NCBI GenBank assembly: GCA_023392595.1 | Contig: JAEVYU010000036.1 | Span: 1-64,000, forward strand | Length of the DNA: 64,000 nt | Reading direction: 5' to 3' | From: Bacillota bacterium | GTDB lineage: Bacteria; Bacillota; UBA4882; UBA8346 | Shown here: positions 25,816 to 34,762 of the stretch, in pieces | How the letters are laid out: the number at the start of each line of letters is the position of its first letter | How positions within the stretch are numbered: position 1 is the first letter of the stretch | The notes under the pieces: generated by a model | Database searches by the model: none | What the model was told of the DNA's origin: nothing | The model's input: the letters and a program-made list of their open reading frames with translations, nothing else | Program-made: the position numbers and the translations under genes

Positions 25816-26775
25816 ATGGAGAAGTTTTCACAACTGGTCCGTGACGAACTGGTTCAAAGCAGTTTAGCCACGGCCCAACATTGTATTAAAGCTGAGTTGG
25901 CTGCTATTATTCATATTTTAGGCAGTTTGCATCTAGCTGGAAATCAGAGGTTATCCCTGTCGATTTCTACAGTTACAGCCGGAGTGGCCCGCAGGGCGGT
26001 TCAATTGATGAAGGCCTCTTATGGCTTGGAATCGGAAGTCCAGGTGGAACAAAATGAAAAATTAGGAAAACAACACCGTTATAATTTAATCATTCCGGAC
26101 CAGGAAGGCTTAAGGAAAATGATCGTTGATTTGGGGATGATGACCCGGGAGCATACCCTGGAAGGGGGTATTAACCCTGAGTTGGTTAAAGATAACTGTT
26201 GCCGGACTGCTTTCTTACGGGGGATTTTTGTAGCGGGAGGCTCTATAACGGATCCCCATAAGAGAAATTACCATCTGGAGATGGTCACTCAAAGCGAGGA
26301 TCTGGCCAACGGTCTGGTTTATTTGATGAATCTCTTGGGGCTGAAAGCAAAAGTAAGTTATCGTAAAGAGCATTATTTGGTTTATTTAAAAGAAATTGAG
26401 GCTTTGATTCGGTTTTTATCTTTAATTGGGGCGCATGTAGCGGTTTTAAAATTGGAAGAAATCCGCGTTGTAAAAGGACTCCGAGAAGAAGTCAACCGCA
26501 AACTGAATTGGGAGACAGCCAATCTTGAAAAGACTTTATCTGCCGCTATGGAGCAAGTCCAGGAAATCGAAAAAATCCAGAATCAACCGTCAGGATTGAA
26601 TTTGTTGCCTCCCAAGTTAAGGGAAACCGCACTTTTACGGCTGGAATATCCGGAAGCAACCTTAAAGGAATTAGGTGAATGTCATCAGCCACCCATTGGT
26701 AAATCAGCAGTAAATCACCGCTTGCGATTAATTTGTCAATATGGGAAAAAAATTACCAATAAAGAAGGAATTTAA
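25816..26775 (+). CDS. whiA: DNA-binding protein WhiA
   Basis: A 319-residue WhiA, a homing-endonuclease-derived protein that affects division and chromosome segregation in Gram-positive bacteria. The N-terminal LAGLIDADG-like half includes CCRTAFLRGIFVAGGSI, and the C-terminal HTH includes LRLEYPEATLKELGECHQPPIGKSAVNHRLR. In many Bacillota it follows rapZ and yvcK; here neither gene is present upstream, where spmA lies on the other strand. Confidence 0.94.
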   Translation: MEKFSQLVRDELVQSSLATAQHCIKAELAAIIHILGSLHLAGNQRLSLSISTVTAGVARRAVQLMKASYGLESEVQVEQNEKLGKQHRYNLIIPDQEGLRKMIVDLGMMTREHTLEGGINPELVKDNCCRTAFLRGIFVAGGSITDPHKRNYHLEMVTQSEDLANGLVYLMNLLGLKAKVSYRKEHYLVYLKEIEALIRFLSLIGAHVAVLKLEEIRVVKGLREEVNRKLNWETANLEKTLSAAMEQVQEIEKIQNQPSGLNLLPPKLRETALLRLEYPEATLKELGECHQPPIGKSAVNHRLRLICQYGKKITNKEGI

Positions 26776-26875
26776 TCATCCTACGCGAATAAAGTGTAAA
26801 GTGTGGGACATAAATATCGTTGCTGGGACAAAATTCAACCCGCCGTTTTGGAAGTAACAATGGAAGAAGCCCTAT

Positions 26876-27901
26876 ATGGATAAATTAATTTCGATTCAAA
26901 AAAAAATAGTCCCTGAACTGGCAAATTTGATTCTTTCTCGCTATCAAATTTTGCGCTCAATCCATGTTTTGCAACCTGTGGGCCGGCGGGCGCTGGCTGA
27001 ACAATTGAGTTTTCAGGAACGCAAAATCCGTAATGAAGTAGACTTTTTGAAAGAGCAAAAATTAATAACCTGCGCTGCATCGGGAATGCAGGTTACGCCC
27101 GATGGTGAAAACCTCCTTCTGGAGATGGAAGAATATGTCCGGGAACTTCAAGGACTTAGTAACCTTGAAGAACAGATTATTCATCTTTTTCCTATCAAAA
27201 AGGTTATGGTAGTAGCTGGAGATACCGATCAGGATGAAACAGTCAAGAAGGATTTGGCCCGGGTTACTGCGGATTATTTGCGCAAAACTTTAAAAGAGGG
27301 CTCTATTTTGGCGGTTTCGGGAGGAACTACTTTGGCTGAAGTTGCTAGTGCCCTATCTTTTTCAGCGGTTAAACGTAATATCACAGTCATACCGGCCCGG
27401 GGTGGTCTTGGTGAAGAGGTGGAAATTCAAGCCAATGCAATTGCCGCCAATATTGCCAAAGGTCTTGGAGCTACCTATCGCCTTTTGCATGCTCCGGATG
27501 ATTTACGGGTTCAAACCATGCAGTCTATCCAGGGGGAACCCAAGATTAAAGAATTATTGGAGATGCTCCGTCGGGCTGAAATGGTTTTACATGGGATCGG
27601 CTCTGCCGAGGAAATGGCCAGACGCAGGGGAATGCCCCAGGATGAAATCTTTAAGCTTTTGGAAAAAGGTGCTGTTGGGGAAGCTTTTGGATATTATTTC
27701 GCCACGGATGGAACCGTAGTTCACTCCACATCAAGCGTTGGGTTGCAGCTCCATGAATTGGATGGTATTGGCGAAGTCGTTGCAGTGGTCGGCGGCAGAA
27801 GTAAAGCGGCAGCCGTAAAAGCCGTATTAACTAACGCTGTCCGAGATACACTAATCATTGATGAAGGTGCTGCCCGCGGAGTAATTCAAAGTTTTCACTA
27901 G
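26876..27901 (+). CDS. cggR: Central glycolytic genes regulator CggR (SorC family)
   Basis: A 341-residue SorC/DeoR-type regulator. The HTH region is at about residues 20-75 (VGRRALAEQLSFQERKIRNEVDFL). The effector domain (about 90-340) has the sugar-isomerase-like fold with VSGGTTLAEVA and HGIGSAEEMARRRGM. In B. subtilis CggR represses gapA-pgk-tpi-pgm-eno and is relieved by fructose-1,6-bisphosphate; the same gene order follows here. The gene ends 162 nt before gap, a spacer able to fold into a leader hairpin. Confidence 0.94.
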   Translation: MDKLISIQKKIVPELANLILSRYQILRSIHVLQPVGRRALAEQLSFQERKIRNEVDFLKEQKLITCAASGMQVTPDGENLLLEMEEYVRELQGLSNLEEQIIHLFPIKKVMVVAGDTDQDETVKKDLARVTADYLRKTLKEGSILAVSGGTTLAEVASALSFSAVKRNITVIPARGGLGEEVEIQANAIAANIAKGLGATYRLLHAPDDLRVQTMQSIQGEPKIKELLEMLRRAEMVLHGIGSAEEMARRRGMPQDEIFKLLEKGAVGEAFGYYFATDGTVVHSTSSVGLQLHELDGIGEVVAVVGGRSKAAAVKAVLTNAVRDTLIIDEGAARGVIQSFH

Positions 27902-27953
27902 AATAAAACAAGATTAATTTTCAATCATTTCTTTTCTGAAATGCTTTGTTATA

Positions 27954-28029
27954 ACCGGTTTGTCCGGTAAACACCTCTAAATGGGGGTAACCTGTTAGGG
28001 TGAAGATTCCTCCCGGCAGTCGTTTACCG
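27954..28029 (+). promoter_or_regulatory. Structured cggR-gap intergenic leader
   Basis: ACCGG (27954-27958) pairs with CCGGT (27964-27968), and alternatively CGGTAAAC (27965-27972) pairs perfectly with GTTTACCG (28022-28029) enclosing 49 nt. The two pairings share bases and exclude each other. The outer stem ends 34 nt before the gap start. By analogy with B. subtilis, where the cggR-gapA message is cut and the gapA part is stabilised by a 5' stem, this may be a processing or stability element. Confidence 0.5.
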
Positions 28030-28063
28030 TCTTTTATAAATAATTTAACTGGAGGTATGTGTT

Positions 28064-29125
28064 ATGGCTGTAAAAGTAGGTATTAACGGTTTTGGCAGAA
28101 TTGGTCGACTTGTGTTCAGCGCACTGGTTGGCAAAGGCCTTTTGGGAAAGGAGATTGACGTTGTTGCAGTAGTTGATGTCAGCACTGATGCTAAATATTT
28201 TGCATACCAACTGAAGTATGATTCCGTACATGGGAAATTTGATGGTGAACTGGCAACCGCCAAGAGTAAACCCGATGTAGAGTCCGACGATATCTTGATC
28301 GTAAACGGTCACAAAATTCAATGCGTTATGGCAACCAAAGATCCTAGCCAATTGCCTTGGAAAGAGCTGGGAGTCGATTACGTTATCGAGTCTACCGGTT
28401 TATTTACCGATTCCGAAAAAGCCAAAGGCCATTTGGCAGCAGGCGCTAAGAAGGTTGTTATTTCTGCTCCCGGTAAAGGCGACGTTAAGACAATCGTTAT
28501 GGGCGTTAATGAACAAGAATACGATAAATCAAAACATGATATCGTATCCAATGCTTCTTGTACAACCAACTGCTTAGCTCCTTTGGTTCATGTAATTTTA
28601 AAAGAAGGCATCGGCATTGAAACCGGTTTGATGACCACCATTCACTCCTATACCGCCACTCAAAAGACGGTAGATGGCCCTTCCAAAAAAGACTGGCGTG
28701 GTGGCCGCGCTGCGGCAATCAATATCATTCCTTCCACCACCGGCGCTGCTAAGGCTGTGGGCGAAGTATTACCGGCTACCAAGGGCAAATTAACCGGAAT
28801 GTCTTTCCGGGTACCGACCCCAGATGTATCAGTCGTCGATTTAACCTTCAGAGCGACCCGCGATACCTCAATCGAAGAAATCGACTCCTTGATGAAGAAA
28901 GCAGCCGATTCTTACATGAAAGGGATTTTGGGAGTTGCCGATGAAGAAGTCGTATCCACTGACTTCGTTCATGATAATCGTTCTTCAATCTATGATTCCC
29001 TCGCCACTCTCCAAAACAACCTTAAAGGTGAAAAACGCTTCTTTAAAGTTGTTTCCTGGTATGATAACGAGTGGGGTTATTCCAACCGTGTTGTTGATTT
29101 ATTAACCTATATGATGAGTAAGTAA
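28064..29125 (+). CDS. gapA: Glyceraldehyde-3-phosphate dehydrogenase (operon copy)
   Basis: A 353-residue type I GAPDH, the glycolytic NAD-dependent enzyme judging by its operon position behind cggR. The Rossmann start is NGFGRIGR, an Asp (VVDVS) suits NAD binding, and catalytic Cys166 is in SNASCTTNC. It is about 20 residues longer than usual because of an extra segment around residues 62-78 (ATAKSKPDVESDDILIVNG), which I associate with the gamma-proteobacterial/glycosomal type and not the usual Bacillus type. An AACTGGAGG ribosome-binding site precedes the ATG. Confidence 0.95.
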   Translation: MAVKVGINGFGRIGRLVFSALVGKGLLGKEIDVVAVVDVSTDAKYFAYQLKYDSVHGKFDGELATAKSKPDVESDDILIVNGHKIQCVMATKDPSQLPWKELGVDYVIESTGLFTDSEKAKGHLAAGAKKVVISAPGKGDVKTIVMGVNEQEYDKSKHDIVSNASCTTNCLAPLVHVILKEGIGIETGLMTTIHSYTATQKTVDGPSKKDWRGGRAAAINIIPSTTGAAKAVGEVLPATKGKLTGMSFRVPTPDVSVVDLTFRATRDTSIEEIDSLMKKAADSYMKGILGVADEEVVSTDFVHDNRSSIYDSLATLQNNLKGEKRFFKVVSWYDNEWGYSNRVVDLLTYMMSK

Positions 29126-29143
29126 TTTAGAAGTCGGGGGCAA

Positions 29144-29227
29144 GGAGCCAGGAGTCAGAAGAATAAACCATATTGAAGCAATCAGCTTTTGTTTGGTTTT
29201 CAATTCTGGCTTTTGGAAACTGGCTCC
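29144..29227. repeat. Imperfect long inverted repeat in gap-pgk spacer
   Basis: Blocks GGAGCCAG, CAGAA, AACCA and AAGC on the left return in reverse order as GCTT, TGGTT, TTCTG and CTGGCTCC on the right, covering 84 bp with a small central loop. The words match the element at 17061-17147. It separates gap from pgk and may affect read-through or mRNA stability. Confidence 0.7.
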
Positions 29228-29264
29228 TAAATTTGTTTTTAAATGAGAGGAGGCTGGTTAACCG

Positions 29265-30452
29265 ATGAATAAAATGACAATTAATGATATTGATGTGAAA
29301 GGAAAACGGGTTTTAGTCAGGGTTGATTTTAATGTTCCCGTTGACGATAAGGGGAATATTACCGATGATCGCCGGATTAAAGCAGCAATCCCTACCATCA
29401 AAACTTTAGCCGATCGTGGCGCGAAGGTTATTCTGGTTTCTCATTTTGGCCGTCCCAAAGGGGGTCCGGATAATAAATATCGGATGGATAATATGGCCAA
29501 AAGACTTGGGGAATTAATGGGTACAACCATTGTGAAAGTCAATGATTGCATTGGCGATGAACCTAAAAATGCAATCGCAAATTTGGCTCCCGGTGGAATT
29601 GTCTTACTCGAAAATGTACGGTTTTATAAAGAAGAAGAAGCCAATGATGAAGGCTTTGCCAAAAAACTTTCCGAGTTGGCCGATGTTTATGTAAATGATG
29701 CCTTTGGTACGGCTCACAGAGCTCATGCTTCAACCGCCGGAGTGGCTAAGTTTTTAAAACCGGCAGTTTCCGGATACTTAATGCAAAAAGAAATCGATAT
29801 CATGGGCAAAGCCCTTTCCAATCCCGAAAGACCCTTCGTTGCCATTCTTGGCGGCGCTAAAGTTGCTGATAAATTAGGTGTTATCAAAAACTTATTGGAG
29901 AAAGTGGACACCCTGATTATCGGTGGTGGTATGGCGTATACATTTTTGAAAGCCCAAGGCGGTGAAATTGGTCAATCCTTGCTGGATGCCGAAAAGATTG
30001 ATTTCGCCAAAGAAATGGTGGCCAAAGCCAAAGCAAAAGGCGTTCAACTTTTATTACCAGTAGATACAGTCGTAACCGATGATTTCAAAAATCCGACCCT
30101 CTCCAAAACAGTAGCTTCCAATCAAATTCCCGCTGAACTACAGGGAGTTGATATCGGACCGGAAACCATTAAAATTTTCTCCGAGGCAATTGCTGATGCC
30201 AAAACCGTTGTTTGGAACGGTCCAATGGGTGTTTTTGAAGTCGCTCAGTTTGCCGTTGGTACCCGTTCAGTGGCCGATGCTTTAACAAAATGCAAAGGTA
30301 CTTCTATAGTTGGCGGCGGTGATTCCGCAGCAGCTGTCGAACAAATGGGCTTTGCCGAAAAAGTATCCCACGTTTCCACAGGCGGCGGAGCTTCTTTAGA
30401 ATTCCTCGAGGGAATTGAATTACCGGGTATTGCCGTTTTAACGGATAAATAA
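29265..30452 (+). CDS. pgk: Phosphoglycerate kinase
   Basis: A 395-residue kinase transferring phosphate from 1,3-bisphosphoglycerate to ADP. The N-terminal substrate-binding signature RVDFNVPVDDKGNITDDRRI, the HFGRPKG basic patch and the C-terminal nucleotide motif GGGDSAAAVEQMG are all present. Length is normal. A GAGAGGAGG ribosome-binding site precedes ATG 29265. It is the third gene of the cggR operon. Confidence 0.97.
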   Translation: MNKMTINDIDVKGKRVLVRVDFNVPVDDKGNITDDRRIKAAIPTIKTLADRGAKVILVSHFGRPKGGPDNKYRMDNMAKRLGELMGTTIVKVNDCIGDEPKNAIANLAPGGIVLLENVRFYKEEEANDEGFAKKLSELADVYVNDAFGTAHRAHASTAGVAKFLKPAVSGYLMQKEIDIMGKALSNPERPFVAILGGAKVADKLGVIKNLLEKVDTLIIGGGMAYTFLKAQGGEIGQSLLDAEKIDFAKEMVAKAKAKGVQLLLPVDTVVTDDFKNPTLSKTVASNQIPAELQGVDIGPETIKIFSEAIADAKTVVWNGPMGVFEVAQFAVGTRSVADALTKCKGTSIVGGGDSAAAVEQMGFAEKVSHVSTGGGASLEFLEGIELPGIAVLTDK

Positions 30453-30475
30453 TAAGGCGGAATGATTGTACAAGG

Positions 30476-30495
30476 CCCGGATATGTCTATCCGGG
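30476..30495 (+). repeat. Hairpin in pgk-tpiA spacer
   Basis: CCCGGATA (30476-30483) and TATCCGGG (30488-30495) are perfect complements with a 4-nt loop. There is no T-run, so it is more likely a stabilising or attenuating intercistronic hairpin than a terminator. Confidence 0.6.
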
Positions 30496-30524
30496 TCTAC
30501 TATTAATTTTAGAGGTGAATATCA

Positions 30525-31274
30525 ATGCGTAAACCAATTATCGCTGGTAACTGGAAAATGAATAAAACCATTCCCGAGGCTAAGACGTTGGTATCTGGTT
30601 TAGTGAGTAAACTTGCAGGCAAAACTGATGTTGAAGTAGTCTTTTGCCCGCCATTTACCGCATTAAGCACGGTGAAAGAATTAATTACGGGAACTCCTTA
30701 TGGCCTTGGCGCCCAGGATTTATTTTGGAAAGAGCAGGGTGCTTACACCGGAGAAGTATCACCGTTGATGTTAAAGGATATCGGCTGTGATTATGTGATT
30801 ATCGGACATTCGGAACGACGCCAGTATTTTGGAGAGACCGATGAAACAGTGAACCAGAAAGTAAAAGCAGCCTTGTCGGTTGGCATAAAGCCTATTATTT
30901 GTGTGGGCGAGTCTCTTGCTCAACGCGAAGCCGGTGAAACCGATGCCTTGATTAAGGGGCAGACCGAAAAGGCTTTAAAGGATATTGATGTTGCTGCAAT
31001 TCCGACTATTGTCATTGCTTATGAACCGATTTGGGCTATTGGCACCGGAAAATCTTCCAGTGCGGCCGATGCCAATCAGGTTATTGGATTAATCCGGAAT
31101 ACGGTGGCAAAACTCTATGGTCAAGCCGTAGCCGACCAAATTCGGATTCAGTATGGCGGCAGTGTAAAACCTGAAAATATTAAAGAATATATGAGCCAAC
31201 CGGAAATTGATGGCGCTTTGGTTGGTGGCGCAAGTTTGGAAGTGGAATCGTTCTTAAAATTGATTCAATATTAA
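30525..31274 (+). CDS. tpiA: Triosephosphate isomerase
   Basis: A 249-residue TIM-barrel enzyme interconverting dihydroxyacetone phosphate and glyceraldehyde-3-phosphate. GNWKMNKT carries the catalytic lysine, IIGHSERR the histidine, AYEPIWAIGTGKSS the catalytic glutamate and the mobile loop, and QYGGSVKPEN the phosphate site. It lies between pgk and gpmI in the glycolytic operon. Confidence 0.97.
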   Translation: MRKPIIAGNWKMNKTIPEAKTLVSGLVSKLAGKTDVEVVFCPPFTALSTVKELITGTPYGLGAQDLFWKEQGAYTGEVSPLMLKDIGCDYVIIGHSERRQYFGETDETVNQKVKAALSVGIKPIICVGESLAQREAGETDALIKGQTEKALKDIDVAAIPTIVIAYEPIWAIGTGKSSSAADANQVIGLIRNTVAKLYGQAVADQIRIQYGGSVKPENIKEYMSQPEIDGALVGGASLEVESFLKLIQY

Positions 31275-31296
31275 AGTTCACAAGGGGTGAAATATT

Positions 31297-32838
31297 ATGA
31301 GTTTCAGACCTGCCGCGCTCATCATTTTAGATGGTTGGGGGCTCAATCCACGGGAAGATGGCAATGCCATTAAGCACGCCAATACCCCTTTTTTGAAAAG
31401 TTTATTTGCAAAATACCCTTCGGCAACTCTTTTAACCTCCGGTGAAGCCGTTGGTTTACCAGAGGGGCAAATGGGCACATCCGAAGTCGGCCATTTGAAT
31501 ATCGGCGCCGGACGTGTTGTTTATCAAAGTCTGGTCCGAATTTCTAAAGCCCTGCGTGAGGGCCAATTCAAACAAAATAAGGTTTTTATGGAGCTAATCC
31601 AATATGCAGTAAAAGAGAATCGGCCTCTGCATCTGATGGGCTTAGTTTCACCGGGTGGTGTTCATAGTCATACGGAACATCTTTATGGCCTTCTCCAGTT
31701 AGCCAAAGAACTTGGCGTTCAAGAGGTTTATATCCACGCGTTTTTAGATGGCCGGGATACTCCTCCTTCCAGTGCCAAGGAGTACTTGGAAAAATTGGAG
31801 AAGGTCTGCCAGGAAAAAGGAATTGGCAGGATCGCTACCATTGGCGGCCGTTATTATGGTATGGACCGCGATAAACGATGGGACCGTGTTGAAAAAGCTT
31901 ATGCTGCGATGGTTTATGGAGAAGGAGAAACGGCTAATTCATCCTTGGAGGCTGTAACCAACTCTTATGCCAAAGAAGTTACCGATGAATTCGTATTACC
32001 GACCGTTATGATGAAAAATGGCAAACCCTTAGCAACCATTAAAAATGGCGATCCGGTTATATTCTTTAATTTCCGGCCCGATCGGGCCCGGGAGATTGCC
32101 AGGGCTTTCGTAGATCCTGCATTTGACGGGTTTAAAAGGAAGACGGGTTTTGTAGAACCACATTTTGCCTGCATGACTCAATATGATGAAACGTTGAAAG
32201 TGCCATTAATTTTCCCGCCTGAAGAAAAATTGCAGAATATTTTGGCGGAAGTTTTAGGGAAAAACGGGTTAAAACAATTGCGGATTGCCGAGACCGAAAA
32301 ATATGCTCATGTGACTTTCTTTTTTAATGGGGGAGTGGAACAGCCTTATCCATTGGAAGAAAGAGTCTTAATTCCTTCACCGAAAGTTGCAACCTATGAT
32401 TTAAAACCTGAAATGAGCGCACTTGAAGTTACCGATGCGGTGCTGGCGGAAATCGAAAAAGATAAGTTTGACGCTATCATCATGAATTATGCCAACTGCG
32501 ATATGGTTGGACATACTGGAATTCTTGCCGCAGCTCAAAAGGCCGTTGAAACGGTCGATGCCTGCCTGTCCAAAGTCGTACCGGCTATTTTAGCCAAAGG
32601 TGGCGCAATAATCATTACAGCAGACCACGGTAATGCGGAACAGATGGTTGATTATCAAACGAAAGAGCCTTTTACAGCCCATACAACCTTCCCAGTTCCA
32701 GTTATTGTGGTGGGGGCTGGTGAAAATATCAAAGTTCGGGATGGAATTTTAGCTGATTTGGCTCCGACCTTATTGCAATTGCTTGATATTCCAAAACCTT
32801 CGGAGATGACCGGTGAAACCTTGATTCAAAAAGGATAA
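31297..32838 (+). CDS. gpmI: 2,3-bisphosphoglycerate-independent phosphoglycerate mutase
   Basis: A 513-residue, metal-dependent mutase converting 3- to 2-phosphoglycerate. The alkaline-phosphatase-like domain starts LIILDGWG. The serine that is transiently phosphorylated is in GTSEVGHLNIGAG. HSHTEHL and DGRDTPP belong to the transferase domain, and ITADHGNAEQM supplies metal ligands. It starts 22 nt after tpiA with AAGGGG upstream. Confidence 0.97.
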   Translation: MSFRPAALIILDGWGLNPREDGNAIKHANTPFLKSLFAKYPSATLLTSGEAVGLPEGQMGTSEVGHLNIGAGRVVYQSLVRISKALREGQFKQNKVFMELIQYAVKENRPLHLMGLVSPGGVHSHTEHLYGLLQLAKELGVQEVYIHAFLDGRDTPPSSAKEYLEKLEKVCQEKGIGRIATIGGRYYGMDRDKRWDRVEKAYAAMVYGEGETANSSLEAVTNSYAKEVTDEFVLPTVMMKNGKPLATIKNGDPVIFFNFRPDRAREIARAFVDPAFDGFKRKTGFVEPHFACMTQYDETLKVPLIFPPEEKLQNILAEVLGKNGLKQLRIAETEKYAHVTFFFNGGVEQPYPLEERVLIPSPKVATYDLKPEMSALEVTDAVLAEIEKDKFDAIIMNYANCDMVGHTGILAAAQKAVETVDACLSKVVPAILAKGGAIIITADHGNAEQMVDYQTKEPFTAHTTFPVPVIVVGAGENIKVRDGILADLAPTLLQLLDIPKPSEMTGETLIQKG

Positions 32839-32986
32839 TTCATTTCAAAACCGCCGGAGCAGACGAACGAAATGCGCTTCCTCGAAAATTTGGGGAATAC
32901 GACTTGATCGGTTCATATTTTTAATATAAACGGTTATCTTAATTTTGGAATCGTGAAAATAAGAAATAAAAGGGGAGGAATATTCA

Positions 32987-34294
32987 ATGACATCCATTGT
33001 AGATGTTTACGCACGGGAAATACTTGATTCACGTGGTAATCCCACCGTAGAGGTTGAGGTCGAATTGGCTGATGGCAGCACTGGACGTGCAGCTGTTCCT
33101 TCGGGAGCTTCCACCGGCGCATTTGAAGCCGTTGAATTGCGAGACGGAGATAAAAGCCGCTATTTAGGAAGAGGAGTCCAAAAAGCGGTCGAAAACGTTA
33201 ATGATGAAATAGCTTCCGAGGTTGTTGGGCTTGACGCTTTAGACCAGGTTACCGTAGATAAATTGATGATTGAATTGGACGGTACCCCCAACAAAGCAAA
33301 ATTAGGCGCTAATGCAATATTAGGGGTTTCCTTAGCGGTTGCTAAAGCGGCTGCCAATAGTTTAGCCCTCCCTTTATACCGCTATCTGGGTGGTGTGAAT
33401 GCCAAAAATTTGCCCGTACCGATGATGAATATTTTAAATGGTGGTAAACACGCGGATAATAGTGTCGATTTACAGGAATTTATGGTCATGCCGGTCGGCG
33501 CCGAGAGCTTTTCGGAATGCCTCCGTTGGGGCGCAGAGATCTTTCATGCCTTAAAAAAAGTATTAAAAGATAAGGGCTATGGAACCGCAGTTGGTGATGA
33601 AGGCGGCTATGCTCCAAATTTAAAGAGCAATCAGGAAGCGCTTGATGTAATTATGGAAGCCATAAGCGTGGCTGGATTTAAACCGGGCGAACAAATCATG
33701 ATTGCCATGGACCCTGCTTCCACAGAATTGTGGGATGAAGCCAAGAAAAAAGGGGAAGAAGGCAAATATTTCTTCTGGAAGTCGAATATGATGAAAACTT
33801 CCGCAGAAATGGTTGATTTTTATGCTGATCTCGCTAAAAACTATCCCATTATTTCAATCGAAGATGGAATGGCCGAGGAAGACTGGGATGGTTGGAAGAT
33901 GATAACCGAGAAACTTGGAAAGACGGTACAACTAGTCGGAGATGACCTGTTTGTTACCAATACCGAGCGTTTAAGCAAGGGAATCCAATTAGGAGTTGCC
34001 AATTCAATCCTTATCAAGGTAAATCAGATCGGTACTTTGACTGAAACCCTGGATGCGATTGAAATGGCGAAGCGGGCCGGTTATACTGCCATTGTATCCC
34101 ATCGTTCCGGTGAAACGGAAGATACCACTATTGCTGATATTGCGGTTGCCACGAATGCCGGACAGATTAAAACCGGAGCGCCATCCCGTACCGATCGGGT
34201 TGCCAAATACAATCAATTATTGCGGATAGAGGATTTATTGGCTAGTGAAGCCATATATCCGGGAAAATCAGCTTTTTATAATGTCAAGCGTTAA
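32987..34294 (+). CDS. eno: Enolase
   Basis: A 435-residue enzyme making phosphoenolpyruvate from 2-phosphoglycerate. The N-terminal REILDSRGNPTVEVEV, the loop GASTGAFEA, GDEGGYAP, the metal site SIEDGMAEEDWDGW and the signature LIKVNQIGTLTETLDA are all present, as is the SHRSGETEDT loop. A short insertion (KKKGEEGKYFF region) precedes the metal site. It ends the glycolytic run before secG. Confidence 0.97.
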   Translation: MTSIVDVYAREILDSRGNPTVEVEVELADGSTGRAAVPSGASTGAFEAVELRDGDKSRYLGRGVQKAVENVNDEIASEVVGLDALDQVTVDKLMIELDGTPNKAKLGANAILGVSLAVAKAAANSLALPLYRYLGGVNAKNLPVPMMNILNGGKHADNSVDLQEFMVMPVGAESFSECLRWGAEIFHALKKVLKDKGYGTAVGDEGGYAPNLKSNQEALDVIMEAISVAGFKPGEQIMIAMDPASTELWDEAKKKGEEGKYFFWKSNMMKTSAEMVDFYADLAKNYPIISIEDGMAEEDWDGWKMITEKLGKTVQLVGDDLFVTNTERLSKGIQLGVANSILIKVNQIGTLTETLDAIEMAKRAGYTAIVSHRSGETEDTTIADIAVATNAGQIKTGAPSRTDRVAKYNQLLRIEDLLASEAIYPGKSAFYNVKR

Positions 34295-34362
34295 AATTAC
34301 TTGTAGATTCTAGCCCGATGTGCTAAAATAGGTGAGTACAAATTGGGTTGGAGGTGCCATTT

Positions 34363-34593
34363 GTGAAATTAGTTATTCAAATTATTTTATTTGTCATTGC
34401 GATAGCTCTTACAGCAATTATTATTTTACAACCCAGTAAAGGCGAGGGGTTGGGAGCAATTGGCTCGGGTGGCCAGATGTTTTTCTCCAAAAATAAGGCT
34501 CTGGAAAAATTGTTAGATAAAGCTACGATGTGGCTTGCGATTGTTTTTGGTCTGTTATTGATTTTGGTTGAGGTATGGGACAGATTTTTTTAG
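34363..34593 (+). CDS. secG: Preprotein translocase subunit SecG
   Basis: A 76-residue membrane subunit of the SecYEG channel, with two helices (about residues 1-22 and 53-72) around the conserved LQPSKGEGLGAIGSGGQ loop. The GTG at 34363 follows TTGGAGG at proper distance. The eno-secG order is common in Bacillota. In B. subtilis secG is followed by a carboxylesterase gene, rnr, smpB and ssrA; here smpB and ssrA come 4 kb later with other genes between. Confidence 0.93.
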   Translation: MKLVIQIILFVIAIALTAIIILQPSKGEGLGAIGSGGQMFFSKNKALEKLLDKATMWLAIVFGLLLILVEVWDRFF

Positions 34594-34638
34594 ACTGTGC
34601 TTCAGTCATCAATGGGCAAATGCAGTAATTTTGAAGAG

Positions 34639-34661
34639 AAGGGCTTATGCCCTTTTTTTTT
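34639..34661 (+). terminator. Rho-independent terminator of the glycolytic operon
   Basis: AAGGGC (34639-34644), loop TTAT, GCCCTT (34649-34654) and a long T-run follow secG by about 45 nt. Confidence 0.85.
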
Positions 34662-34762
34662 ATCTTAAAACTAGGAAATTCCAATAACTGAGATGAAGGC
34701 AGCAGGATAATGAAAAAACGCGTCGAACCTATAATTATAGTGCATTAGAGGGGGTTAAACTC

